A stretch of 20,989 nucleotides of DNA. Origin: Mnemiopsis leidyi (Eukaryota; Ctenophora; Tentaculata; Lobata; Bolinopsidae). The DNA is taken from positions 7,021 to 28,009 of the forward strand of contig JH155278.1 of NCBI GenBank assembly GCA_000226015.1, written 5' to 3'. Below, piece after piece: positions 11,063-20,156 of the stretch. The notes beneath the pieces were generated by a model. The model did no database searches. It saw only the letters and a list, made by a program, of their open reading frames with translations, and was not told the DNA's origin. Position numbers and translations under genes: made by a program. Every line of letters begins with the position of its first letter. Position 1 is the stretch's first letter.

Positions 11063-11304
11063 GATGGACAGCTCTGTTTTACCGCACTTGAGTTAACTGC
11101 AACTTCTAATAATCTAACGAACAGTTCTGTTTTACCGCACTTGAGTTTTAAACTGCAACTTCTGATGAACAGTTCTGTTTTTAAACCGCACTTGAGTTAA
11201 CTGCAACTTCTAATGAACAGTTCTGTTTTACCGCACTGGAGTTAACAACAACTTCTGATGAACAGTTCTGTTTTACCGCACTTGAGTTAAATGCAACTTC
11301 CAAT
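11063..11304. repeat. About 45-bp minisatellite, five copies, spanning the end of the GPCR gene
   Basis: On the plus strand each unit reads roughly GAACAGTTCTGTTTTACCGC, then ACTTGAGTTAACTGCAAC and TTCTRAT. Units near the coding side keep a 45-nt, in-frame period. The middle unit has two extra bases (TTTTTAAACCG), and the distal units carry further indels. The stop codon of the minus-strand receptor (TTA at 11181-11183 on the plus strand) lies in that indel. Two or so units are therefore translated and the others fall in the 3' UTR. Confidence 0.9.
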
Positions 11305-12167
11305 TCGTCCCTATCGCGCTTTGTCGTCATTTCTAGAGTGTTCGTGGTGGAAGCTGAATGTCTTGACCCCAAGGTGTTAACGTATCTTCTTGTTGCTGGA
11401 TGAGTTCCGAGGTATATCATAGAATTAAAGATTCCGTTGGTGTAGTAAAGTGTGACAGTTAGTATTTGTGCTAGTTCATAATTAAGGGGAATGCTCCAGA
11501 TCATTGTAATCACTGAAGGAGCTACTGTTAGAAGGTTTGTAAATATTATTCCACACGCGGTTACTAAAAATCGACTTGGAGGTCTACCACTTTGAAAAAC
11601 AAGAATCATCATGATAGCGTACAAAGTCAGAATAACAAAGAAAGGTACTGCAAAAAGAAAAATGCGCCCCGCCGAAGCACCGTCTTTTAAAATAATGCAT
11701 CTATGATATTCGTGGAAGTATTCAATCGAAATTGTCCCTTTAAGGTAAGCCAGTGTTTCAGCAACCAGTACAATCACTACTGATAGCCAGCATGCCACAA
11801 TCAACGAAACACTTGTAGTTTTAGTCACGATGGAACGATGATGTAGTGGACGAATTATCGCAATTGCTCGATCAAGAGTGAGTGGAATAAGAGCGACAGT
11901 GCCCGAGCCAGCAAAGCTGTTGAGAAATAAGGTATACCATGCACAGGAATCAGAAGTTGTTTGGTTTGGTGCTCCAATAAACACACTGTCTATTATTCCG
12001 AGTCCTCTGAATATCCCTGCGATGCTAATTAGGACATCACTAACAGCTACATTGACGATAAAATAGTATTGGAAGTTTGACAGTCTAATCTTTCGGCGAA
12101 GAAGAAGGTAGATCACAAGACTGCTGAGGAAGATACTTAGGAATCCGATTAAAGCTAAGATAGAACC
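11181..12167 (-). CDS. Rhodopsin-type (class A) GPCR, main exon covering TM1 to C-tail
   Basis: This is a plasma-membrane seven-helix receptor that would couple a ligand to G proteins; the ligand is not predictable. The long open frame alone starts mid-TM1 at a GTG. Extending to the acceptor TTTCAG (12168-12173, minus strand) adds 17 residues, GSILALIGFLSIFLSSL, and completes TM1, for 328 codons. An in-frame TAA lies just upstream of that acceptor, so an N-terminal exon is missing. Exon numbering: TM2 keeps Asp44 in NVAVSD; Cys75 and Cys157 are the likely TM3-ECL2 disulfide; Asp99-Arg100 begin a DRA in place of DRY; Trp127 is in TM4, Pro175 in TM5 and Pro217 in TM6; 248-252 is NSMIY in place of NPxxY. 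The TM1 Asn and the TM6 CWxP are absent. The C-tail is made of 15-residue repeats (VKQNCSSEVVVNSSA). It lies inside an intron of the plus-strand gene. Confidence 0.85.
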   Translation of the reverse strand, partial: GSILALIGFLSIFLSSLVIYLLLRRKIRLSNFQYYFIVNVAVSDVLISIAGIFRGLGIIDSVFIGAPNQTTSDSCAWYTLFLNSFAGSGTVALIPLTLDRAIAIIRPLHHRSIVTKTTSVSLIVACWLSVVIVLVAETLAYLKGTISIEYFHEYHRCIILKDGASAGRIFLFAVPFFVILTLYAIMMILVFQSGRPPSRFLVTACGIIFTNLLTVAPSVITMIWSIPLNYELAQILTVTLYYTNGIFNSMIYLGTHPATRRYVNTLGSRHSASTTNTLEMTTKRDRDELEVAFNSSAVKQNCSSEVVVNSSAVKQNCSLEVAVNSSAV

Positions 12168-12173
12168 CTGAAA
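12168..12173 (-). promoter_or_regulatory. 3' splice site of the GPCR exon
   Basis: On the minus strand the sequence runs AACATAATCTTTCAG, then GGT TCT ATC. The acceptor restores a full TM1 in frame, and the preceding codons run into TAA. No matching donor-bearing upstream exon was identified. A strong donor GTAAGTGAG with a short ATG-containing frame sits near 12660-12705 on the minus strand, but it ends in the wrong phase. Confidence 0.6.
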
Positions 12174-12720
12174 GATTATGTTTGTGATAATGTGTATTCT
12201 GTGTTATTTTTTGAGTTTGCAAGTTAATTACCAAGTTGAAGTAATTGTGTATCGTAATTTGTCGACGCGCTGATGACCACAGTTGGTATCTCCCCCCCCT
12301 CGGTCTCTCTGGTGGCTAGTACAGCTAACTGCCCTTGCTTCTTATTCTCCTTCAGCTTAAAGCCGGAATTATTAATGGCCTAAGGAATTCTTGAAGACCT
12401 TGCTGAAGAGCCGCGAGGGAATTGCGATAATCTCAATCAACCTTACTGCTTGTAGGCGAAATGACTGACAGTACGACGCGCAATTAGATTATTATTATTA
12501 GAAACAAACGACAATATTTTATGATATTGTAGCTTGGAATTCACTGAAAGTAATACAACTCACATTGGTTATTCTAAAGGAGCAGGCTGGGGCTTTGTCC
12601 AATGTACAATAGTGTTCGTTAACTACGATCCCCATCAATCTTCTTTCTGCCAAACAGACTCACTTACTTTTCTCCGTCTTTACTTTTCTGCTAAGTAATT
12701 TCATGAAATCTCACAAATTA

Positions 12721-13024
12721 GGGGAGGAAGGGGCGGCTTGCGGGCTTGACCTTGATGACTGACCCCCAAGTTTTTCCCTATGGTAGTAATCAGAATGAAA
12801 ATAGTTAGGTCAAATTTTATTTTTATTTTGCGTTCGCCATTTTAACCATGGAAAATTTGAATTTTGCCATTGTAATGGTTAAGCTTTTAACAATTTTAGT
12901 TTTAACCACGGAAATGTAAAAAATTTCGGACATGATCATGGTCAAAATTATTTAGTTGACCATAATCACACCCGGACGTGGGCCAAATGGTCAAAAATCG
13001 TTGTCTCTTACCCCCCCCCCCCCC
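12721..13024. repeat. MITE-like dispersed repeat, copy B
   Basis: It begins GGGGAGGAAGGGGCGG and ends in 14 C at 13011-13024, so the ends are G-rich and C-rich like crude terminal inverted repeats. Interior landmarks match copy A at 9206 in the same order and orientation. It is longer than copy A and retains the C-run end that copy A appears to lack. A third partial end (C runs followed by GTCAGCAATCGTCG) lies near 10160-10200. Confidence 0.6.
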
Positions 13025-13301
13025 AAAGTCAGCGTCTCAAAGTTTGCTTTATGCTATCCATAGCATCAAAACATCAAGGTTATATATGACAGAGAAAACA
13101 AGTTAGCCGAATCTGAAGTTAATTGATAATTACATTTTGCTGGTGGAAATACGAAATTTTTAAGATTATAAAATTGTTGCGATTTGCTGTTGTCTCTACC
13201 GTGCAATGAACAATTTACACAAATTTGTTAGAGGTAAAACTGTTGAGTTTAGAACTGAGTGAACGTAACAGCTTGCCTTGATCGGGAACTTTCTTAGTTA
13301 G

Positions 13302-13356
13302 TTAGTGGTATCGCGGTGGTATCTTAGTGGTATCTCAGTGGTATCTTAGTGGTATT
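13302..13356. repeat. 11-bp tandem repeat, five units
   Basis: Units read TTAGTGGTATC with variants GCGGTGGTATC and TCAGTGGTATC. A related array of four units (GTTAGTGGTAT type) lies 170 bp downstream at 13522-13565, so the two arrays probably share an origin. Confidence 0.8.
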
Positions 13357-13521
13357 ACTTGCTCACTAATGACTAAGCTGTCACTATCGTGTAGAACTTG
13401 GTAGTGGCTAACTGCAAGGATAGCTGTTTATAGTTCACACAAATTTTCAAGGTATAAAAAACTACTAACTGTAAAACTGAAGGTCCTAGCCTGAATCAGG
13501 AACTAGAACATATCTTAGTGA

Positions 13522-13565
13522 GTAAGTGGTATGTTAGTGGTATGATAGTGGTAAGTTAGTGGAAG
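13522..13565. repeat. 11-bp tandem repeat, four units
   Basis: Units GTAAGTGGTAT, GTTAGTGGTAT, GATAGTGGTAA and GTTAGTGGAAG. It is the same core (AGTGGTA) as the array at 13302-13356. Confidence 0.75.
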
Positions 13566-14947
13566 ATAATCACATAACAGTGGAATATAATCACTTAACA
13601 GTATTGATACCTGTAGAGTTTATGTTTTCAAAACAGTCCGCTCACTTAGCTGCTATTACTTTATGATGATGCAATGTAGGTAAGCCGTAAGGACTACTTA
13701 AGCAGATAGCTTGGCTATATTGTTTTTAAGTTTGATGTTTAAAGCGGTGAGATATCGTGATAAGAGTCTCAAGATTCAACCGTATTGCGGGATCTTATTG
13801 GCTTTAAGAAATAAATTGTTTAGAAGGGGGAATTCAGATGTAAAATGAACTTATTTTGCCAATTATTAGATAAAAACCCAACTTTTTTAATGTACTAAAT
13901 CACCTATCACCGCTAAACTGTAATTCCGCCTGTACATGTACAGTGTACATGTATCTTTGAGTTCATTCTATGTGAGGACCTATACTACTAGGTTGTAAAA
14001 AGCAAACTTTACCGGCAAAAGTATGTATACAGTATTTCAAAGCCTAATGACATTCCAATGATAATGTGTTATTTGTCGAGCTGCACTACTTCATTAAACA
14101 ATCTCCTCTCGCTGCCATGGCACCTAGACCCCGCTCAACAATGTAAATATACACCCAGACCCCTCTAAACAATGTAAATATATCACAGTCCCATTACCTT
14201 ACTTATGATATAATGTCCGCCGTGACTCAAATTTCACTCGTATTCGCTTTGCGACAGTCAGTGTGTGCGTGTGTACATTTTAATTGGTGTTATCTTGTCC
14301 GTTTACATCTTATCAGTGCTAGGTCATGGACACTACTGTTTGTTGCAATTCTATTCTAAAGCGAGTAAGTGCGATCGAACTATTGAAACTTTAATTTGTC
14401 GTTAATCATTAATCATGGTAATGACACTTAAATTCTTATTCTGACGTTTGGTTCATTCCTGTGTTTGTCGGTTTTGGGGTAGCTCAGTTAATTATCTTTC
14501 TAAGCAAGGCCCTCCCCTGTTTAAATGACCTTAAAGAACTTTTTGTCTGCTTTCAATTGCGAAATATTTACCCCCTCGTAAACATAATCATAACAGAGCA
14601 GAACTTCAATAGATATCCTAGGCGATAGCATAATCTTGTACATATTCCGTAGAAATCTAACCGCTATGAAGCTGGTTCGATTATAGCTGGTTATAGGGAC
14701 CATCCATTAGTTATACGATCGTGATCATGCTTTAAAACCACGGCAACAGTGCACTCTCCTACTCTAATAACAATATAACATGGAATGCTTGTGAAGGAAA
14801 ACTGATGTGTGCATAATCTCACGTCATGAACAAGACGACAAGACATGCATCAGTAGATATATGAAACAATCGATACAGTGATACACTAGAGCTCTAATAT
14901 TTCAGGGATTTCGTATCTCGTATCTCAGTAGCCAAACAATTAAACAG

Positions 14948-15222
14948 CACGTGTAGCATATTATCACAGCACGTGATCCAGGCATTATAAGATGGCTAAA
15001 AACACGCAGAATGCAAGTAAATTTAAAAGATTGAACTTCGATTTTGCTAAACTATAACCACTACTGACACAAATGGGCTACTTTCTCTGAAACATCCATC
15101 TTTGACACCCCATGTTTCCTTGTACATAATAATTCATGAGTCTATAACTCTTGTTGAGTCTCACAGATCCTTCAACCAAAAACCGGCCAGTTTACACAAT
15201 CGTCCTGTCACGACGTCACGTG
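14948..15222. promoter_or_regulatory. Cluster of three CACGTG E-boxes upstream of a possible first exon
   Basis: CACGTG occurs at 14948-14953, 14970-14975 and 15217-15222. The first two are both AGCACGTG, spaced 22 bp (about two helical turns). The third is in GACGTCACGTGATC, which also contains a CRE-like half. Such palindromes bind bHLH-ZIP factors (USF, MITF/TFE, CLOCK class). They lie 320-600 bp upstream of the ATG at 15545 and suggest an internal promoter. The sites are seen; their use is inferred. Confidence 0.35.
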
Positions 15223-15544
15223 ATCTCTTCAACCCTCGCTACATTGAGAAGTTAAGATAAGCATCGTCACGGTGATGACCGGCGGTAATTAGCAAATGTT
15301 CGTTAACGATGTTATCATTTCAAGCAATCCAGAGATACGCACGTCTCATCAAGTTACACTATAACAGACTTCCCTGAAACTTAAACTCTGAGACGGGACT
15401 AATTGATTGCCTTAATCTTGTTTTTCAAGAGCTTTAGTTACACGGTTCTTCAAATTACCTACATTCTTCTCACCTGATGGTAGGATTCCTCAAATTTTTC
15501 TAACTTTCGATCACTTGCGTCTGTTGTCGTTAACGATCTCAACC

Positions 15545-15583
15545 ATGCCTCGTTTTCTTAAACAGTTGTTTCGCAAGGCCTCG
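15545..15583 (+). CDS. Candidate alternative first coding exon
   Basis: ATG in a good context (CAACCATGC) opens 13 codons, MPRFLKQLFRKAS, ending TCG|GTACGT in phase 0. No AG acceptor with a pyrimidine tract lies close upstream, so it reads as a first exon, not an internal one. The phase matches the next exon at 15968. The basic amphipathic start could be a membrane or lipid contact, but that is a guess. With the E-boxes upstream it suggests a second promoter producing a short isoform that contains the ankyrin part. Confidence 0.45.
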
Positions 15584-15967
15584 GTACGTTTTAAGTCATC
15601 TTTTTGAAAATCCCCCGACAGTTTAATTTTGAAAAGAAGCTAAACTGGTGGCTCAGCTCGAATGGAGATTAGATCGACTGATTCGACTAACGCGAATATC
15701 ATTTTATTTTTCGGGCTACATAATATCCTTCATGGCGCGATCCGGTCTCAAAAGTGTTTTCCAGACTGCGATTTTATTAGGCAGAATATTTGAATTATTT
15801 CAAATATTGTACAACTGCAAGTGCAAGACATAGTTTTTCGTCGTTAATCATAATGAAAATCGACGTACAAGACCACAGTTACATAAGGTTTGCTTGTGAG
15901 CAGTTCAATACCGATTGGTTGTATAAGTTACGCAATAAAATTTGATCGTAATATTGAAATGTTTCAG

Positions 15968-15999
15968 GTTTCCGCAACCAGACAGCCTCTCGTGGGAAG
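15968..15999 (+). CDS. 32-nt internal exon shared by two possible 5' ends
   Basis: It lies between acceptor AATGTTTCAG and donor AAG|GTGAGT, both close to consensus. It enters in phase 0, encodes VSATRQPLVG and leaves in phase 2 (AG). It can be joined in frame either to the 17-nt exon at 8975 (which ends AAG) or to the MPRF... exon at 15545 (which ends TCG). The next certain exon at 19593 needs a phase-1 donor, so at least one exon lies between. Confidence 0.5.
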
Positions 16000-16021
16000 G
16001 TGAGTTCGTTACGCCAAGTTG

Positions 16022-16060
16022 TCTGTCTTTATCTCATTCTGTCTTAATTACAGGTACGTA
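16022..16060 (+). promoter_or_regulatory. Recursive-splice-like site just after the 15968 exon
   Basis: A long pyrimidine-rich tract (TCTTTATCTCATTCTGTC) runs into TTACAG at 16053 and is followed at once by GTACGT. Acceptor and donor share the junction, 54 bp past the exon's own donor, leaving no exon between them. This is the layout of a zero-length exon. The spacing is short for an intron, so it could instead act as an alternative or decoy site. Confidence 0.35.
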
Positions 16061-17680
16061 CTGGTACCTTGATGATTGTTAAGAAATAAGATAACGTCAT
16101 GTAGAGACTTAAGAAAAGATAGGTAGATCTCCATTATAGTTTTCCCAGCCTTCTACACGTGTAGAGCTACAAGTGCGGCCTGGTACTCGAAGAAAATGTA
16201 CTTAACAAAGAGTTGTTTACTCCCTATAACCAGTTGTTTACTATCTATAACGTGTAGTCTCAGTTACTTCTTTCAACATCTCTGGTCCTCAAATATTCCC
16301 TATTTTCCACGCCAGTTCCCAAAACTCCAGTTCTATATTAATATATGTTATATATATTATATACATATTATATAGTCTCTCTTTACTCCGCGATCTCGCT
16401 CTATACACTCTCCGAGTCCTGTGAAAGCACCGGGCCACCTGGCTGCCCCTCAACACATCTTAAATTATCTGGAATAGAATTTGGCGCCGTGTAGTTATTG
16501 TACAAGTGTCAAGTGTCTCGTACACGCATCTTCTTACTGACGGTCGAATATTGATGTGGTTGTCTATTGTCTAAGCTGGTTGTTTTGTTGTGGTGAATAA
16601 TCTTGCTTTGTTTTCGTAAGCCGTATTCAGGGGACTATTTACGGACTACTGCCTTTCTTGGTGTTATTAGCCCAGCTTGATTTGTTAGTATTTAAAAGTT
16701 TTGAAATTAAATTAAGTTATTGAACTTCCACCTCTTTAACTTGCCATGTCCCAATACTGTGTGTTAATAACTGCCCGTATGACACTAAACAGTGAACTTA
16801 AACGTTTTATCTATTTTATCAAGATCTAAGTTTGATAAAAGCCCTGCTGTCAACCTATATAAGTATATAGTTTAATACTTCAAACAAATTGTGCTGATTA
16901 GACTCTCAGGGCAAGGAGCAGCCAGTCTGATTAGAGGCTTTAAAGATTTGAGCCACGCCTCGACACCAAGGGGAAACCACTCTGCTGCATTGGCAGAATT
17001 TGTAAACTCAGGAGTTCTGTACTCTTTGTTTTTAAACTTGATGCATGCTGCGTGTTATTATTATATACTATTATATACTTGTTTATATAGTATGCTTCGT
17101 GTTGTTGTTCACTTTTATAGGCCTGTCTTTGATCCAGAGCGGAATAAATAAACATAGCATATTGTTGCAGCTGTCAATCTTCCAGTCGTGTGACGTACGT
17201 CCTTAACTTATAAATTCTCGATAATACCAAGACAGGTCAGGTCGAGCCAAGTAAAAGTATATTTATCTTTATTCGATAGAATTATATAACTGAATATGCC
17301 CTGGCATGCTTGTCGTTATACTGATAAAACTAAAAGCACCTAAGTTTAATGCGTATGTTTTCTTCACTCATGGAGAATAATTTCATTAATTAAGATATTA
17401 CTATATATGTTAAGATATTACTATATATTACATATATATGTTAAAGGTTTATAGATACTGGGAAAGTGGTAGTAGTCCACTTGAGATGTCACTATTCGAA
17501 ATGGAAACTTGGTTCAGTGAGTAGAAAAAAGTTTAGATTTACTGGAATATAATGGCTGTCACTTTCAACAGTTCTTGCTGAAGCAGTAATGATCTTCATG
17601 AGTTATTTCTTCTCCATTTGAATAGATGTGCAATATAGTAAGTTGAATATTTGATGGCTATAACTTTTCTAGACTACAAA

Positions 17681-17709
17681 AGTGTTCCCTTCTAGTAGAA
17701 GGGAACACT
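17681..17709. repeat. 29-bp near-perfect palindrome
   Basis: Arms of 14 nt (AGTGTTCCCTTCTA and its reverse complement) surround a single G. The stem is perfect and would form a cruciform or a tight RNA hairpin. It lies in an intron away from any exon. Confidence 0.85.
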
Positions 17710-18536
17710 GGCTTCTACCATATTGACAAACTACCTATTAAACCGAAACGTGCACTTTCTCATGTTTTGTTCGTCTAAGTCAAATCAAGAATTTTTTTCG
17801 ATTTGAGTCAGATCAAGAATTTTTTTCGATTAACGACTGTGTAATTAGTCCTTAATACGGTTCTAATTAGAAATAATCAAAAGTTTTAACACATCGAGAT
17901 CTTATCAGGAGACTCAACAACACTTCAGGGCTCCACCAAACCATATAGTTTTCAAGATATGACATTTACACGTCAGTAAGGTAATTAACGTAGACGACGC
18001 CCCATGCTCGTGGATCTCTGAGCCGTATAATTGACGTTTTTTCCTAATTAGATGAATTATAATTATATCCCCTGAAGGTCTTGTTTCCGGTTTTCAGGTT
18101 ACCTGTATTCTCTAGTTTGTACACTTTGTTTTTACAATTGTTTTGAGATTAAATATTTGGCATTCTGTCAAGCTTCCCGTCACCTCAATTCAATATTTTT
18201 GTTTTCGTCTTTTTTACTAACTCAAGGAAATAACCATAAATTGGCCACTTTATACTTTAATATTTGTCTAAAAATCACTGACCAGTACCATTCGATTACA
18301 TCATAGTATCATACCTGACATGAAGTAAGCCCGCTTTATCCCATTGCTGTCGATTTGAATCTGTCCTTGTGGATTGTTGATAGCTATTCTGAAAAGGAGA
18401 CATTTCTAGGCAGGGGCGTATCTCATTGTGTTATATCACGTTGACTGTAGTTGTACTTTGTTAGAATGTTGGAGTTAAATCGGAAAGTATATGGAGAATT
18501 CTTTCAACACTTAGACATTCACGACTAAGAGTCTTC

Positions 18537-18629
18537 AGTATATTTTCTGTAAAAATTAATGTCAATGAACAACATCGTCTTCAGTGAAAACGATGTTGTT
18601 TATCGACATTTAATCTTACAGAAGATACT
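18537..18629. repeat. Long imperfect hairpin (about 42-bp stem, 11-nt loop)
   Basis: The 5' arm (18537-18578) starts AGTATATTTTCTGTAA and ends AACAACATCGT. The 3' arm (18590-18629) starts ACGATGTTGTT and ends TTACAGAAGATACT. The 11 bp next to the loop are perfect and the rest pairs with a few mismatches and small bulges. Pairing probably extends another 4 bp outward. The size fits an animal miRNA precursor on either strand, or a tiny foldback element. The 3' arm ends 19 bp before the acceptor of the candidate exon at 18649. Confidence 0.7.
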
Positions 18630-18648
18630 AAGATATTTTCCTTTACAG

Positions 18649-18665
18649 TTCCATCTACACCTGCG
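18649..18665 (+). CDS. Candidate 17-nt microexon
   Basis: TTCCATCTACACCTGCG follows a good acceptor (ATTTTCCTTTACAG) and precedes GTATAG, a weak donor. Its phases fit: AG from the 15968 exon plus T gives Ser, then S-I-Y-T-C, and the final G joins AC of the 19593 exon to give Asp. In another phase it would read V-P-S-T-P-A. It is the best filler for the gap but is unproven. Confidence 0.25.
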
Positions 18666-19592
18666 GTATAGAAGATTCAGAAAATCTCTCTTACTTGCTC
18701 AGGAAAATAGGTTATCCTAATTAAAAATTTCAGTTCCTTGACCCCCCTATAACCACCCCTTTAAAGGTGTATAATCTATTTCTGTACATGTCCTCACCTT
18801 CACGTAGTCCTCTACACGAGTTCGTAAGCAAAGCTTGTTGTTGCTTGTTCTCTTATATTTGACAATGTTTCATTTGGACAGCTGTACACTTACAGCACTA
18901 ATCCGATCAGTATTTGTTAGTTTTACTTTTGCATTCTGCCTAGTCTATTATATAAAAACGTTTGAAACGATCGTTTAGTCTTGAGAATCTGAGAAACATA
19001 GCCAGATGCAGTAGCCACCACGTAGTATCACCTATGCTACCGGTATCAAATCATTGCCATCGAACAGATTTAGAAATAATGAACATGTTGGTAACAATAC
19101 GTCACCAATTTTCGTTCTCAGACGGTTAAATAGCGGTATATTAGCGGCCGTAATCGGGGTTCGACTCGACTCGATAGCTCCAATTTTAATCCTTCTGAAT
19201 TAAATCACTACTGTTTCCAGTCAGGCTGAGAGATGGACGGGATCTGAGGAGATGTACTCTAGAAAACTCCTTTCCTCACACGCTGGTTTGTTTATCTTCG
19301 TTTTTCTCTGTAATAGTATAATAGTCCTATTATAGTGGATACGGAGGGTCATTTCTATCTTCGTTTGAAGAAAATAACTTTTAAACCGCCTGAGCTACAC
19401 TCGTTTAAAAAAATGCATATGATCCTCCTAAATTCTGATCCACCATACTCCGCAGTTTAAAGTTTAACCTTCCATTTCATGAAATTTTTTCTGACTATAA
19501 ATATGATAATCTAATAATATTCACAATCGAAATTTATTGTTTATCGAAATTTATTGTTTATCTTTTTACGGCTACCTCCCTTCCCCCCTCAG
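18666..19592. other. Intron, no gene seen
   Basis: An acceptor-like tract TGTTTCCAG at 19219 leads into an open piece (CAGGCTGAGAGATGG...), but it ends in the wrong phase with a poor donor. GGTTCGACTC at about 19159 resembles a tRNA B box, yet no A box or acceptor stem is present. CGAAATTTATTGTTTAT is duplicated in tandem near 19528-19561. The stretch ends in the strong acceptor CCCTTCCCCCCTCAG at 19592. Confidence 0.45.
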
Positions 19593-19665
19593 ACCGGAAC
19601 AAGTCACAGCTAAACGCCGGTAAACAGGACCTGGCAGCCCTGTTCGACGCTATCGAGCTGAGCTG
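19593..19665 (+). CDS. Exon before the ankyrin repeat (ankyrin-repeat protein gene)
   Basis: Strong acceptor (TTCCCCCCTCAG). Only one frame is open: RNKSQLNAGKQDLAALFDAI and then ELS, ending TG|GTATAG in phase 2. The alternative donor at 19675 (GCAAG|GTCTGT) would add WYSK and leave in phase 0. The first donor joins TG to G of the next exon (Trp) and keeps the frame. LFDAIE is the typical start of the first helix of an ankyrin domain, often preceded by a charged linker. Enters in phase 1. GC-rich compared with the flanks. Confidence 0.65.
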
Positions 19666-19929
19666 GTATAGCAAGGTCTGTTCCCTTGTCACAAGTCCTG
19701 GACTTCAGATTAACGGGTAAATTTAGACTGTGGATTTCAATTTTCTGGGAAACTGTTAGTTAGTAGGAGGATCTATATTTAGTCGGATACTGAGCAAGTG
19801 TTTAACACACGTACATCATGATTATAGTCGTCGTCATTGACTCAAGAAGACGTTTTTCTGCTATAGACAACTACGAACTGCTTCCCAAACTACTTGTTTG
19901 AATAAGTGTTTGAATAAGTTTACTGCCAG

Positions 19930-20033
19930 GTTAAACGAGGATGGAATGACTCCACTAGACGTGGCTCTTCTTCTTGGAGACACCCCAGTTGCCAGAGTGC
20001 TCCAACATCACGGTGCAGTCGAGAGTCTCAGAT
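19930..20033 (+). CDS. Ankyrin-repeat exon
   Basis: A 104-nt exon between TTACTGCCAG and GAT|GTAAGC. The peptide contains LNEDGMTPLDVALLLGDTPV followed by ARVLQHHGAVESLR. It is a near-canonical ankyrin repeat: G-M-T-P-L at the first turn, the helix DVALLLGDTPVARVL, and HHGA at the loop. Ankyrin repeats mediate protein-protein contacts. The N-E-D-G-M-T-P-L-D-V-A pattern is what I associate with ANKFN1/WAKE (Banderuola) proteins, a tentative link. A 12-bp duplication (GTTTGAATAAGT) sits just before the acceptor. Phase in 2, phase out 1. Confidence 0.75.
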
Positions 20034-20156
20034 GTAAGCTCTTAAACGAAGCTTGATTCACACTTTATCTCACTCTTTATCATGTAGAAAGTTACGTTAC
20101 TCCTCACGTGAGGTCATTATAACATTAAATATTCACGTGACTGCACGGTCCCTCAG

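Larger units (their letters stand above)
12180..15544. other. Intron/upstream region of the GPCR, repeats and possible promoter sites
   Basis: No coding exon could be supported, though the GPCR N-terminal exon should lie here. Contents: a C run near 12292; the MITE-like copy B (12721-13024); two arrays of an 11-bp TNAGTGGTAT-type repeat (13302-13356 and 13522-13565); a TGTACATGTACA palindrome near 13932; a duplicated ACAATGTAAATATA block at about 14140 and 14170; a tRNA A-box-like GGGGTAGCTCAGTTAATTA near 14476 with no B box; and three CACGTG E-boxes (14948, 14970, 15217). Confidence 0.5.
16000..18536. other. Intron, AT-rich, with short repeats
   Basis: No firm exon was found. A candidate 30-nt piece at 16631-16660 (between ATTCAG and GTGTTA) is phase-compatible but weak. 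An open frame at 16891-17151 overlaps an antisense one of similar length, and neither matches a known protein. Other contents: TATA-type repeats at 16335-16375 and 17395-17440, a duplicated AGTTGTTTACT(C/A) near 16211 and 16232, and a duplicated GAATTTTTTTCGATT at about 17790 and 17817. A near-perfect palindrome lies at 17681-17709. Confidence 0.45.

Noticed and set aside
12660..12710. Minus-strand ATG exon with strong GTAAGTGAG donor as the GPCR N-terminus
   Set aside because: It ends in phase 1 while the GPCR exon needs phase 0; the phase-0 frame hits a stop and has no ATG.
14471..14520. tRNA-like A box (GGGGTAGCTCAGTTAATTA)
   Set aside because: No B box, anticodon arm or acceptor stem follows at the expected spacing; at most a tRNA-derived relic.
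16891..17155. Overlapping sense and antisense open frames
   Set aside because: Both are about 70-86 codons, their hydrophobic tails come from TATA-like repeats, and neither matches a family.
19150..19175. tRNA B-box-like GGTTCGACTC
   Set aside because: No matching A box upstream and no cloverleaf could be drawn.
19220..19252. Candidate exon after TGTTTCCAG
   Set aside because: Good acceptor, but a poor donor and an exit phase that would put a stop codon in the 19593 exon.
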